Of a stretch of DNA of 64,000 nt, positions 20,763-32,496 are shown in pieces (the stretch's first letter is position 1; every line of letters begins with the position of its first letter). Both the position numbers and the translations under genes were made by a program. The notes under the pieces were generated by a model. It had not been told where the DNA came from and searched no databases. It saw only the letters and a list, made by a program, of their open reading frames with translations. The stretch comes from Spizellomyces punctatus DAOM BR117 (taxonomy: Eukaryota; Chytridiomycota; Chytridiomycetes; Spizellomycetales; Spizellomycetaceae), in NCBI RefSeq assembly GCF_000182565.1, contig NW_015971537.1:1771299-1835298 (forward strand), read 5' to 3'.

Positions 20763-23675
20763 TCAACGTCGTCCCTTGCTTTTCCCCTTCCCTTTTCCCT
20801 TCAGTCCATGCCGGCCCGTCTTTGCCCGTCTCTTCTCCTTCTCCTTCCTCTCCTTTGCAATCTGCTGTACCGTCTTCAATTCGCTCTTGACATTTGCCGC
20901 GCGTTTCTTGGGATGCACGGCTGCTTGACTGGCATCACCAGCAGCCGCCTCCTTTTCGCGCTTCCGTTGATTTCGGGCATAATTCTTTGAGTTGACATCG
21001 GGTGCTGTGATTTTCGTGTGTCGGTACTTTCGGGTACCTGTTGACAGGCCTCCAGCGTTAGCGCGGTGAACGGCATCCCCGAGTTCCTGTTCACCAGCAC
21101 GAGGTAGTGCCACTTTTGTCCGTTTCTGCCAATCTTCAAATCGCTGTGTTTTGTAACTGGCATTTACAATTGCGCCACTCTCTGTTCGAATCTTCTTTTT
21201 ATTATCCGATCCGATAGTGTGTCGGACAAAGTTGTGTTTTGTCTTGTCCCACACAAGTGCTCCTCGGGTCTTGCGGAGACCGTCGGCATCTTCCGCTTGG
21301 AGTTCGAGGGTGGCGGCCTGCGCGCGTTCGGCGAACGAAGCAGGGCCTTCGTTGGAGTTAACTGCGTAGCCGCGTTCCGTTTCGGCGTCAGCCTGGCGGT
21401 ATGAAATATAATGCTCTTCATCGCGGAAGGACGCAGGGCTTTTGCGTTTTTTCGAGGTCGTCAGGACACTCGAGAATGTTTTCTAGAGAGAACACAATAT
21501 CACGAGAATGAATGACCATATCTTAAATACAAGCGCGTCCAATTGTTCACCTACCGCAAGATCTGTCTCATCGGCAGCTTCTACCGTCGTCTTGCCCAAT
21601 AGCTCAGTCTGTTGCTGAGCCAATTTCATATCTTTCTCCGCTCGCTGCTGTCTCCATGCTGCCACCGATGACCCAAACTGCCCCCTCCGTTTCTGCATCA
21701 ACACTGCTTCTGCCGTTTTCAGACCCTTCTTGGTCGTTTCGAAGACGGTCTCGGCCGGCCGAAATTTAGATATGGATGCAATCATGGCTGCTTGTGCTTG
21801 CTCTGCTGGATTGATTTTCTCCGCCAAAAATGGGTGAATGCCCAGGTAGACGTCTCCAATCTCCTTGGCACGAGCATAGGATTCCTTCGATGCCACAGGT
21901 CGTGACTTATAATACATCTTGTACGCATTCTTAGCGGACGTCTCCAGGTTCTCCATCGTGATATTATTCTTCACTGTGGAAATAACCTGTTCAACATCCA
22001 TCGCCAATGCTGACGGTGGAATGATTCCGTATACGAATTCAGACGTATAATCCGGCTGACGAGCTACGACCTCCCCGTTGATAGATGTCTTATCGAATGT
22101 TGAAGCAAATACTAATGGTCGTCCTGTGAACAGTTGCAGATCTAGCAAATAAGGTACTTCATCCGTCGACACCAACGAGAAGGCTTTTCCTGTCCGTCCA
22201 GCACGTGCCGCACGTCCAACTCGGTGAACAAACACCTTATTCGACGCAGGAAAATCGTAGTTGATAACGTTATCCAAGAGCGGGACGTCAATACCACGAG
22301 CCGCCACGTCAGTGACGATGAGGACTTTCACTTTTCCAGCTCTGAATCTGGCGAGGTGGAAACGACGCGCGGATTGATCGAGCGCACCGTATATATAAGT
22401 ATTCTCTACACCAGCTGCCGAAAGAAGTTCCTGGACGTATTCAACATGGTGTTTGGTGGCGACAAACACAATCGTCATTTGATCTTTTGGAATGGCGAAA
22501 CGGAAAAGCGACAAAAGCGCGGCATCTCTCTCTTCTTGTTTAATAGAAAAGAAGTACATTTGCAAATCTTTGCTGATCTTTGTGTCAACATCGAGACGAA
22601 TGAGAGCAGGGTCCGTCAAGCCCGCTTTCGCAAAATCGACCAACAGCCTTGGCAACGTAGCAGAGAACAGCAACGTCTGACGGGACTCAGGTAATCGAAA
22701 CAAGATTTCCCGCAACTGCTCCGCGAAACCCATTTCAAAAAGTCGATCCGCCTCGTCAAACACAACATACTCGACAGTTTTCAAGTCCAGATTCATTTCA
22801 ATCATCAAGTGCATCAATCGACCTGGTGTGGCAATGATCACGTCCGGGTTGCTCGCAATTGCCGAGAACTGATCTTCCATGCTATCTCCACCAACCAAAA
22901 CACAGAACCGTAGATCTGTGTATTTTCCGAGGTCTTTGATGAACTTGAGGGTTTGTAGTGCAAGTTCTCGTGATGGTGACAGAATCAGGCCACGGGCACC
23001 GACTTTTGCTGAGTGTGCTTTAAGACGCTCCAAAAGGGGGATGACGAACGCTGCCGTTTTACCGGACCCTGTCCTTGCCATCGCCACAATGTCACGGCCT
23101 TCCATGATAACGGGGATGGATCGTCGCTGTATGGGTGTTGGAACTTTGTAGCCTTTGTGTCCAATGGCTTTGTAGACGGGGTAACTCAGACCCATAGATT
23201 GAAATCCACCAGATTTTTTGCCCTTTCTGTTGGCTGCCTTGATTTTATCAGCTAGCTCCTTTTCTTCTACATCGTCCTCGTCCTCTTCCGCGTCAGTGCT
23301 GAAATCCTCACCCTCGTTTTGCTCTTGCTCGCTTTCGTCTTCTTGGCTCACATCTTCCTCCATATCTTCACTTTCAGATCCGCCGTCTTCTACGCCTTGA
23401 TCACCTACAGCGCTCTCCTCATCCTGACTAAAGTCCACTTCATTCTCTTCTGTGTCCTCTTCGTCACTCTCCCAGTTATTATCATCAGAGCTTCCCTCAG
23501 CATCTATATCTGACCCGCTCTCCCACACATCATCTTCGTCATCCTTTTGCAATGGAACAGTCTCAAACTCTTCTTCCTCCTCTTTCTTGTCACCACGACT
23601 GGGTCGTGATTCTTTACCCTTCTTGCCGAATTAACCATCTCGGCCTTTGCCGATTTGAAAACTTTTCCTTGCCGC
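20763..23675 (-). CDS. DBP10: DBP10/DDX54 DEAD-box RNA helicase, N-terminus lost in an assembly gap
   Basis: ATP-dependent nucleolar helicase of 60S ribosome assembly. Exons run from about 23630 to 21555 and 21482-20763. An acidic N-terminal region precedes the Q motif (YKVPTPIQRRSIPV). Motifs follow in order: Walker A ARTGSGKT, DEAD in VVFDEADRLFEMGF, SAT in FSATLP, and HRVGRAARAGRTG. The late AEKINPAEQAQ and GLKTAEAVLMQKRRGQFG segments and the basic KGKGKGKSKGRR tail are typical of the Dbp10 C-terminal domain. There is no in-frame ATG before the acidic region and a stop lies upstream at 23631-23633, so the first exon must lie in or beyond the 100-N gap. Confidence 0.92.
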
Positions 23676-23775
23676 NNNNNNNNNNNNNNNNNNNNNNNNN
23701 NNNNNNNNNNNNNNNNNNNNNNNNNNNNNNNNNNNNNNNNNNNNNNNNNNNNNNNNNNNNNNNNNNNNNNNNNNN
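23676..23775. other. Assembly gap (100 N)
   Basis: A run of exactly 100 N, a conventional placeholder for a gap of unknown size. It removes the 5' end of the DBP10 gene. Confidence 0.99.
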
Positions 23776-24052
23776 GCTTTGATGTTTAGACTAATGATAG
23801 CGCTTTGGAACTTGATCGGCAAAAACAATTATAACCATGAACCGCCCTGCATCCAACGCAAGATTCAAGAACCGGATCGATCCGATATCGGGATGCTAGA
23901 CAAGCAGGCGAGACATTTGTTATAGCCAATATACGAATTCTTGGATCAATGAAGAGAAAAGATCCACAGAGATGTTTACTAGCAACATTATTTCGTATAG
24001 TCGCAAAATGCCCGAATTCTACTCTTCTATTCTCAATCAATCAATCATGGCA
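23776..24052. other. Non-coding flank between the gap and EMC8/9
   Basis: Probably DBP10 upstream sequence and the EMC8/9 3' UTR. Nothing recognisable. Confidence 0.5.
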
Positions 24053-24892
24053 TTACACTTTGATCAAACCCTTCACTCTTCCATTTTGTAGCCAGTCAGA
24101 TGCGACATTATCTAAATGGTTATCAAAATCAACCAGCACATCATATACACGACTTTTGATCCAATCCTGTCGTGTGGCCTGTGGAATCTCGGGGCCGACG
24201 AGGCTGGAGGGACGAGTGAGACCGCAGGTGGTAAATGGATAAGGCAGAGCACAACTTACTAATTGGATTGTAAGGGTTTCCAGCCACCATTCGTCTTCGT
24301 ATACGGCTATAAAGAATCCGCCAACGTCAGGTAAACGTCCCCTTATCCTGCAAAGAACTGACTGCAACGACTTACAATGACACCCAACTCTCCATTCCCA
24401 ACCTTCACCGCATCAAGCTAGATCAATTCATTCGCTTCAATTCACAGTGCCCTCACCCCATCAATGCACCAAAATAGAAGCACTTACAACTAATAGAACC
24501 GCCCCACTAAAGCGCTCGTCAATAGTGTCCATAATTCTCGTCACGGCAACCGAGGGTTCCTTGTCCGCCGCATTCAGGTTTGCGGTGTAAAACCCGATAA
24601 TTTGAGTCGACGTTTGGGTAGCGTAGATTTCGATCTACAAAAAACGTAGTTACATTAATGAACTTTAAAGCACATTCAAAAAAATACATCCTGACTATAC
24701 CTGCTGAAACGCGATCTCCAAGCTCCCCTTTAAAACCTCTCCGTGAAAGCATGGTACCGCATCCGTGATTTCGATCCCTTTCGACGTTTTCTTGCCTAGA
24801 AGGACGCCGCTGACAGAGTGTACGGCATATTTGGCTGAATGCAAAAGGAACACGGTATAGGCAAGGGTGTGGAGGGTATAACTTTGAGACAT
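24053..24892 (-). CDS. ER membrane complex subunit 8/9 (EMC8/EMC9, UPF0172)
   Basis: Peripheral MPN-fold subunit of the ER membrane protein insertase EMC. Five exons (24892-24701, 24634-24488, 24417-24384, 24306-24260, 24178-24053) total exactly 182 codons. Landmarks: LHSAKYAVHSVSGVLLGKK near the N-terminus, then DAVPCFHG, IIGFYTANLNAADKEPS, VYEDEWW and the C-terminal VLVDFDNHLDNVASDW, all matching EMC8. Like its relatives it lacks the JAMM metal-binding residues. Exon 3 needs a weak GTGTCA donor (24383) to keep phase. It is about 30 residues shorter than human EMC8. Confidence 0.85.
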
Positions 24893-25353
24893 GATGTGGC
24901 TACGGGAGGAGGTGCGGAGTACGATATGCGCAGAAGGTCTTTTGCGTCGGGTTTGGCTTGGCTGGGTAGAGTTATTTGCTGCTATGACCTGCGTCAGGTG
25001 GATTGGGCACTAAATTCGACCACTAGAGATCCGTTTTGAACTGGCAGGTGCCATGTGAGTCACCACACGCTCCGATTAAAATGTATGAACGTGTGAGGTT
25101 TTCCGCATCCATCTCACTAACCAACCTTATGTCGAGTATGGGTAAGTTCGAGACGACAAAACGGTTGCGGAATGCCAGTCAACATCAAGTATATAAATGC
25201 CAGAGTGACCTTTTCTACAACATACAGAACGCATTTATTCAAAAAGCGTCCCATAGCACGAACAGCGGATCCAGTATTGGTTCCAATCAGCGTTTTTATA
25301 ATAGTATCTGTAAAGTTTGCCAGCCAATCCCGATTCATCACAGTATCATGGGC
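24893..25353. other. Intergenic region, EMC8/9 / HIT gene
   Basis: Contains the EMC8/9 promoter and HIT-gene 3' end. A 75-codon minus-strand ORF across 25117-25341 has no recognisable features and is not called. Confidence 0.5.
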
Positions 25354-26207
25354 TCAGATCTTGGCACTAATCTGCTCAGCCAAAGCCTTCAACTCCTCCT
25401 TGTCCACTGTCTTTCCTGGCCATCCTACCCCCAAGCCCTCTTCTTCATTCGGCTTAGGACTGTGACAAAAGGAGAAATGGTCAGCCTTACATAACGGAGA
25501 CACAAACTCCAAAACGTACATGATATGGAAATGTACATGTTCGACTACTTGATCTGAAACAATGGTAACGTCAAGATGGAAGCCAACAGCAACAGAAAGT
25601 GTGTCCAGCCAACTCACGAGCGAGCCTGCCATTGTTTTGCAAGATGTTGTAATTTGGTGCATCAAGAGCTTTGGCGACCCTCTTGGCGACTGGGAGTAGA
25701 TCCGCCAAGCTTTCGTCTGATAGTTCATGCGCAAAAGTGGCATGCTCTATGGGTGCCCATAATGAGAGAGGGTGATGGTGAACAATGAAAGCCGGATTCA
25801 TATATACCTTTGGGGATCACAAGCTGTCGTATTCCATACATGGAAAGTTAACAAGGGCATCAGAAGCAAAAGCGCATCTCTCAGTCGAGCCACCCACCGT
25901 CTAACAACATAAAAACAAGTTAGAACTCTTCTGAGCAAATGAATGACCGTCCCATTACGTACATGTCCTTTGGCGAGAGGGTTGACATCCAGAAACGCGT
26001 ACGACAGCTCCGTTTCTAGTACTTTGAAGGACGGAATCGTGCCCTTTCATAAGGAAAAGTTTAAGGGGCTGACAAGATCACTTTCGACTTTGTCAATGTA
26101 CCTTGATAATCTACAAATGGCATACGGACGCGACAATAAGAACAGAGTCACGGTGATGAATGGTAGCTATGTACACTCACTTTGCAGAAGATGCAGTTGG
26201 CTGCCAT
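25354..26207 (-). CDS. HNT1: HIT-family nucleoside phosphoramidase (HINT/HNT1)
   Basis: Hydrolyses adenosine 5'-phosphoramidates. Seven small exons: 26207-26181, 26110-26102, 26043-25963, 25823-25808, 25746-25618, 25553-25520 and 25459-25354. They total exactly 134 codons (133 aa). The order MAANCIFCK-IIK-GTIPSFKV, DVNPLAKGH, LVIPK, NYNILQNNG and VEHVHFHIIPKP is the complete HIT fold. The HVHFH histidine triad and the zinc-type CxxC N-terminus are intact. Two exons are exceptionally short: exon 2 is 9 nt (ATTATCAAG, the IIK of CKIIKG) and exon 4 is 16 nt. Both are required by homology and phase. Confidence 0.9.
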
Positions 26208-26696
26208 ATTAATCGATGAGTTGAATTCTGATTCAATACGTTAGAATGCCAGGATTGTAGGAAAGGTGGGGGATGGACCACGCCAGAATGGGACAAAGTT
26301 GGAGTGACTCATGATAGTGACATGGATGTCTCCACGTGATCTTTGGTGGAAAGCCCTTGCTCGTGGCTTCACACATTAAAAACAAAAACGACATGGGGCC
26401 GAGATAACTTGCTCCAAAGCCTTTGATTTGAGGTAATAGGATGTGAAAAAAGTGCTAGGGACTCTGAAAAAGCCGCATGTTTCCAATGTAAATAATACAT
26501 TAGTTTGCTTCTCTACTGATTTTGAGCACCTACAAGTGGTGCTAGTACCTCTTCTGCAGTTCGCCTTCATGTGTTGCATCCAATAGATTGAAAGAAGACA
26601 AGTCTCAGTATAAAAGCCGATTGCTCGCTTGACGCCCCGTACCTAGTTCTAACTAACAAGAAGGGCGTATAGCGTACAAAGATGACATGACCACAA
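26208..26696. other. Intergenic region, HIT gene / UBX gene
   Basis: HIT promoter and UBX-gene 3' flank. A CACGTG box is present (26333-26338). No gene is seen. Confidence 0.55.
26333..26338. promoter_or_regulatory. CACGTG box upstream of the HIT gene
   Basis: CCACGTGATC lies about 125 nt upstream of the HIT start codon. Same core as at the GatB, RPS19, UBX and MYSM1-like genes. Confidence 0.35.
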
Positions 26697-28523
26697 CTAT
26701 TCATCTTCCTCAATCTTCTCCTCCACCACTAAACTCGCATTCGGCACTAGCCCGGCATCGCGCAACGTCTCTTCCATATTCACATAGACCTTGCGGGGAT
26801 ACGTATTGACAATCACAAAATCGACATCAAATTCCAATGGGAGCAGATCCCGTGTTTCCACAAAGTCATACAAGTTCTGCATTGTGTCATCTGCTCGGAA
26901 CCGCCGCACCACTCGTTCGCCGCTGGGTAATCGAATGCTCAGTTTAGACAGTTGGGACTCTGACGCGTCCGGTTCAGCGGGTAGTGTATCTGTCAGGTGC
27001 TGCTTTCGCTTCTTTTTGGCTTCGATGCGAGCTTCTCGGTTCTTTTCCGCCTTTTCAGCCGCTTCACGCTCCTTTTCTTGTTTTTCTCGTTCCTCGCGAG
27101 CTCTTCGCTCCTGATATCCATGTGTTAGCAACAATGGATACGGTACAAACTAATCCTTGGCCCTTTACCTTTTCTTGATCAGCTCGAAGTGATGCCTGGT
27201 ACGCCTCATCTTGTTGTTCTCGTATCATCCGCGCTTGCTCCCGCGCCTGACGTTCGGCGCGAATGGAGAGTAGTTGGGGGTCTACTTGCTCAATTACACG
27301 TGTAACAGCAGCAATCACTTCATCAGGGGAACAAGGACCTATGCAAGCAGAGCGTTCAAAATGACGAAGAGCACTACCAACATTCGAAGCATGATGATTC
27401 GCACCTTCTATTCTTTCCACAACCTTGAGGCTTGATTGATGCGGAGCAATGATCGCGAGAAAGGGATATTTGGTGGCGGAAAGAATATTGCTGACCTGGA
27501 ATTCTTCCGAATTGCGAACGTCACCAGCCCATACCAGGATGTTTTTTTGGATTAAGAAAGATGAGAGACTCTCTGATCCAAGTGTTTGGCTGGTCAAATC
27601 GAAGGAAACACAATCAGCACGTCCACCCCGCGTGTATTGCTCGAAACCAAGTGCTACCGTACCGGCAAAATCCACTAGTGTCATCATGCTCTGGAGAATG
27701 AAGATAGACAAGGAGGTATCGAATCTCACTCTTTGCTTTTTGAAGTGCCTGAGTGTACGTTCCCTGGAAGAACTGTGGATGTAGGGTGCCATAGATTTGC
27801 TCAAAGTCGAGCAGAAACCTTGCTGCTGCTGCTTTGAGATCGCGGGGAGTTGTTGAGCGTGTGGTTTGTGCCGCTGGTGGGCGTGGTATCGGACGGAGAC
27901 TTGGAGGCAGGAAACTGGCTAAATATTGGGGGAATGAGATGCGACTTGCCGGCTCGCTTTGTGCCAATGCAACCTAGTGGTGCTACCTGCGTATGAAAGG
28001 ATGGCCCATGCAATCCGCAGCGGTAGGGTAACAGGAAGAGTCAGCAATGTCCATAGCGACACGGTCTAGAGTTGCAAGATGCGGAAGTGATCTCAGCGTG
28101 ATGAACGTGACATGGAAAAGATGGCGGGACTGGTGTTTTTTATCACATACCTGCCTTTGTAGGCCACCAGAAGTCGTACTATTAGTTGAAGTGGAGGAAG
28201 CTGGTTGAGGTGCGTCCTCTGGAAGGTGGTCATCAGTGCCCACTTCTTCGAACACACTATGCACAGATCGCTGTGGTGGTCGCAATGAGTTGAGAACACT
28301 CCCAAGTACAGTCAGCGGTCTAGATTAAATGCTCACCTGAAGATCCCAGCCATGGTTTTCGAGTATCGCCAAGGCAGCGTCGAGATCTTCCTGATTGGTA
28401 ATTGCCTACGGAAGGAGTCAGCTGCTGCTGCTTCACACAAGAACCAATCATGATAATTTGATTGACCTGAAAGTTCTGTAACTTGTCTCTCTGGTCGGCT
28501 GTGAGTCTATCCAAGGTGTCCAT
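26697..28523 (-). CDS. UBA-UAS-UBX domain protein (FAF1/FAF2-like, Cdc48 cofactor)
   Basis: UBX adaptors recruit Cdc48/p97 to ubiquitinated clients. Six exons (28523-28467, 28405-28337, 28270-28151, 27973-27663, 27589-27169, 27110-26697) total exactly 464 codons. The N-terminal UBA-like helix bundle covers residues ~1-45 (ITNQEDLDAALAILENHGWD). A thioredoxin-like UAS domain spans roughly 125-280 (FEQIYGTLHPQFFQGTY, LVYLHSP, NILVWAGDV, YPFLAII). A long charged coiled coil follows (~300-380), then the C-terminal UBX domain (SKLSIRLPSGERVVRRF, DDTMQNLYDFVE, VNTYPRKVY). The order matches FAF2/UBXD8, but the hydrophobic hairpin that puts FAF2 into membranes is not evident. It may therefore be soluble. 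Confidence 0.88.
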
Positions 28524-29130
28524 GGTCTGTGTCTCGAGATTAGAACTATAGGAGCACTGGTTTATGGCACTCCCCGACCGGGTGAGCTTTCAAGCCCTGG
28601 CTCTAGTCACGTGTGGCTACACGGCACACTTGCATCATGTCATCAAAACGAGCCTTTGTTGAAGCTTCTGGGCATTTAAGAGTAGAAGGTTGCAGAACAA
28701 ACGGTTGAGAACAGGACGAGCAGAAGTGGAATAGCCTCTCCCATTCTCATCTGTCTGGGTAGCAGATATTTAGTTTGTAAACGATCTATCGATGAACTAT
28801 CCTTTAGAATGGCGACATCGTCCAATACTGACAACTTTGTGCCAAGTTTGCAATAGCGACTAGAACAGTAGATATCCGGCATTTCGAACACTAGCTCCTG
28901 CATCTAATATGCAAAGTATGAGCTCGAAAACCCATACGAAACTGTATTAAGTAGCCGGCTGGAACCATTCAAAGCCACGGGAACGAGTTTGGTGCATCGG
29001 ACCCTCAGCTCCGCCCCGTATGTCTTTTGCTTGGCAAATGGACTTCTACTTGGCAGATTTTCTACAAAATAAACCCCTCGGTGAACACTTTGACTCTTTG
29101 CCACCACCATAAAAGACATACTCTTGCCCA
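28524..29130. other. Divergent intergenic region, UBX gene / 7-TM gene
   Basis: Carries both promoters, including a GTCACGTGT box (28608-28613) 85 nt from the UBX start codon. Short ORFs here are not supported. Confidence 0.55.
28608..28613. promoter_or_regulatory. CACGTG box upstream of the UBX gene
   Basis: CACGTG within TAGTCACGTGTGG, 85 nt from the start codon of the UBX gene. Function inferred from recurrence. Confidence 0.4.
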
Positions 29131-30160
29131 ATGGCATCGTCTCCTTACTTGGAAGCTGTCCCAACGTCCTTTTTGGATCAGCCCAACCACAAACCGTCCT
29201 CCCATTCCATTACGATGCCACAACAAGAATATTCTGCATCTACTTCATCCATCCTTCCCCTTGCATATGGACCAGACTCGCCTGAAGGTCCAGCACAACC
29301 CAAAACCCGCCGCGTTCTATCCCTCCTGTTAGCGACGAATTTATGCACCTTAATATTCACAGTCGTTCCAGTGCTAGTTGAATTACCAAATATCAAAGGC
29401 AACTGGTATGTTGGAAACGATGTCATACGATTGCTGGAACCCATTGTGGCGATGCCCCTGTACTTTGCGGTGATATTGGAGAGCGGAATATTTTCGCGAG
29501 GTTCCACTAAAGGTATGGATATCCAGCGAGCAGAATCTGCTTCCCACGCTCTGTAACTAAAACACCCCTGCCTTTTCAGAAAAATATCTGGTAGGAACGC
29601 TCTTTATGATATCTGCTGCAATCTATCAACAAGGCGCCGGTTTCCACTCCGCTGCAAACATGTTCAAACATCCTTTCGTGGATTTCATGGACGAGAACCC
29701 GGACCTCGTCTCCCAATACTCATTCTTCAACGATTTCCGTACATGGGTTCGAACGGATTGGGAACACGGCATATCTCACTATATGTATGCCGCTGGAGGC
29801 ATTCTGATGGCATTTGTCATCGCCTATCTATACAGAAACGTTCACGATCCCATGAGATCTTCCATCGACAAAGTATTATTCGCCGCTGCGACATTAGTGT
29901 ATGGCTTGATCATTGGATCGGTAGCCATCGAATTCCCCAAGGGTTCCATTGTCGCGTTGATTTTGGTTGTCGTCTATGGCTTCGGGGTGATTGGTTCATT
30001 CCTTTTCCGAAGGGAAGGAAAACAAGCAAGGAGGTTGGGAAGACGATATGTCTTACAGTATTACCTTTTGGCGTACATGATAGCCTTTATTATCGTACTT
30101 GGCTGGATTGGTCATGTGCGAGGATTTGGGAATAGGGAGGATTCTGGAATAAAATTTTAG
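29131..30160 (+). CDS. Seven-helix membrane protein of unrecognised family
   Basis: Two exons (29131-29512, 29580-30160) give exactly 321 codons. After a ~65-residue polar N-terminus I see about seven hydrophobic segments, beginning LSLLLATNLCTLIFTVVPVL, IVAMPLYFAVIL, LFMISAAIYQ, AAGGILMAFVIAYL, FAAATLVYGLIIGSVAI, IVALILVVVYGFGVIGSFLF and YYLLAYMIAFIIVLGWI. Between helices 3 and 4 are GAGFHSAANMF and WEHGISHYMY, rich in His, Glu and Ser in or near the membrane. Polar residues so placed, plus seven helices, recall the CREST hydrolase superfamily (ceramidases, PAQR receptors), but I cannot assign it. The start is the first ATG after an AT-rich leader. Confidence 0.7.
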
Positions 30161-30479
30161 ACTCAATGGGATATGCTGGGCTGAAATCGCTCTCATGTTG
30201 GGTCGTCTGGCAATTGTCCCAATGGTAGTTAATCATGTATATAGTAGAGTTATTAAATGTTGATAATGCATAATCTGTTCAACCATCACAAATGATCGTG
30301 CAATATGCGTGGCGCTCCACACTTGGACGAGAAAATTATGACAAGAAAATGCAAGGAATGGTCGACAGATGTTTATTCCAAAATGGCAACCAAATCTTTC
30401 AACTTTGCGATTTCGTTTTTCTCGATTTTTGTCTAGAATACCGAGGTCAGACGAACATTCTAGGTACTGTGCTCACGGC
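30161..30479. other. Convergent 3' flank
   Basis: 3' UTRs of the 7-TM gene (+) and the Sos7-like gene (-). An alternative final splice of the latter (acceptor near 30445) could place its last few codons here. Nothing else is seen. Confidence 0.5.
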
Positions 30480-32496
30480 TCACAAGAAGCTCACCTTCCA
30501 CCCAGCCAGCTCGTCTTCCGTCTCCTCAACTTCCATCATTCTTGGTTCAACTCCAACAACTTCCAGAGCGCTCCCACCATCCCGCGGATATCCATGTCCT
30601 ATTCTAATAACAAATATCCTCCCCGTAGCATCAATATGCACGATCAATTCCCGTGCTTCAGGGTCATAAGATGCTCCCTCATATTCTGCACACACATCCT
30701 CGACTTCTTTTTCTCTTTGGACAAGGTTACGAACCCGGAGTGGGATCTCACGAGTGAATAATGAAAGCATGTCGTCAAGGGAGGTGAAATATGTGTTGGC
30801 AGTATGGAGGAGATCAGCAATGGGGCAGGGGTAGGGTATATCTGCGAACTGATAGCAGAGGAAGGTTCATGTGTAAGAACCAGGATAATATCTCGAACCG
30901 CAAGCTGCTGACATACCTTTGCATCCAAAACCCACCCACTCAATGACTTTGCATCCCGCTTGAAACTCAGCATCAACGTACATGTTGATACCCCATCCAG
31001 GTCATACACTATTTCTACCTGGGAACTACTTGGATGTCGGATGTCCTTCAATCCTTGTAGCTGTTTCAATAAACGAATCTGCTCCTTGTACCTGTGTCAG
31101 ACAACATATCAGCAATCTTCCAGAAACTTTTTGGCAAACGTAGAAACCGAACCATATCCCCAGCTCCTCCAGTTTCGGATCCTTCGATTTGGATATTCTT
31201 AAGGCTTCAGCCGCGCATGCTTCCGCTTCGGCGCGTTTCGGTGTCAGGTTGGCAACCTCCTCTACCACGGCTTTGGTTTTGGATTGACGGTATTCAAGAG
31301 TTGACCTCCAGTGATTAACTTGCTCCTCGAGTTCCGCGATTGCTGCTGCCTACAATTTTACATTACACATTTTCCATGAAAACTTCTGCTGATGTGCTAA
31401 TAGTATACCTGCTCTTCAACGGCCCTCTCGTGTTCTTCTATTGTTATCTATCCAATATCGAGAAACTGTGAGGTAATTCATTATAATTGATTCGTATCGT
31501 GTTACGCTTACAGTTCGTGGATTTTGTCTAGAGTTCAACTCCTGTAGTTCTGCATCCTGCATACGGACATATTTGAGCACCAATTATGCATTACGAGTAC
31601 TGCGACATACCATCTGCTTGTACTCGTCATATAGTTGTGTCGCCATTTGAGATTGTTCCAAGAGGGCAGCGTGACCTAATACCCAGCACAGTAAGGGACG
31701 AAATCTCGGATGTGCATTCACATACACCAATTAGCTTATGTATTCGGGACCTACCATGATAAACAGATTCAATTAGCCTATCGACTTCCTCTCGCATGTT
31801 CCTTACTGCTGCTTTCTTGGCACGCAACAGATTTTTTTTTTCTGCGGATCGGGTCTCTGAGTGGATTTCGACGATATCGTTAGAATTACACACTTACAAA
31901 GTATGAACAAGTGCTGCCTTACCCATCTCTTCAATCTCGTGATCGGTTGGGAATTTGGGGGGAATATCCAACACTCGCTTCAGAAAACCTTCTTTTGCTT
32001 TCTGCTCCACATACGTGAATTTTAGCTTTTTGAATAGTTCCTACGAACACATGAATCTACGATTAAGCACATGACTAAATTACATTCCGGAAATCACTGG
32101 CTGTCAAGTGAAGAGCGAACCTCGTGAAACCTAAACTCGGCTTCCACGTTTTTGGGTTGGCTCCTCAAGAGCGCTGGAATATCCAATCGTTCCGTTCGAT
32201 CATTGTCCGGAAACGTTGTCCCCTTTCCTAAGGCAATCTCAGCGTCCGTATCGGGCTCTTCATATTTAGCTATCCAGTGTTGCCGGAGCTGTTGAAACCA
32301 CAACGAGGTGGTTGGGACGTCGGTGCTAAATCTACGATAATGGTAAATTTCGTGGCCTTTGAAATATGTGTGAAATATGGGCTCGGCTAACACACTTGAG
32401 AAGAGATTCAAACGTTTCTTCTGGCGTTGATTGGGTGGTTGCTGAAAGCATTGTGGATCCTTCGTAGAGTCGTAAGGCAGCTGGACGAGCAAACAT
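30480..32496 (-). CDS. Coiled-coil protein, possibly kinetochore Sos7/Zwint/Kre28 type
   Basis: Ten exons: 32496-32396, 32331-32121, 32040-31923, 31856-31755, 31675-31611, 31558-31514, 31447-31409, 31349-31153, 31091-30917 and 30848-30480. They total exactly 474 codons (473 aa). The N-terminal part has FESLLKFSTDVPTTSLWFQQ, then ELFKKLKFTYVEQKAKEGFL. I associate this block with fungal Sos7, a partner of the KNL1/Spc7 kinetochore protein. About 170 residues of heptad-rich coiled coil follow. The C-terminal ~180 residues look like a compact alpha/beta domain, compatible with an RWD fold. The ATG at 32496 is chosen because the longer open frame upstream contains no ATG and the spliced product keeps phase. 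The family call is tentative; the gene structure is better supported. Confidence 0.6.

Noticed and set aside
25117-25341. Minus-strand ORF downstream of the HIT gene
   Set aside because: No family signal and it lies in the expected 3' UTR. Treated as chance.
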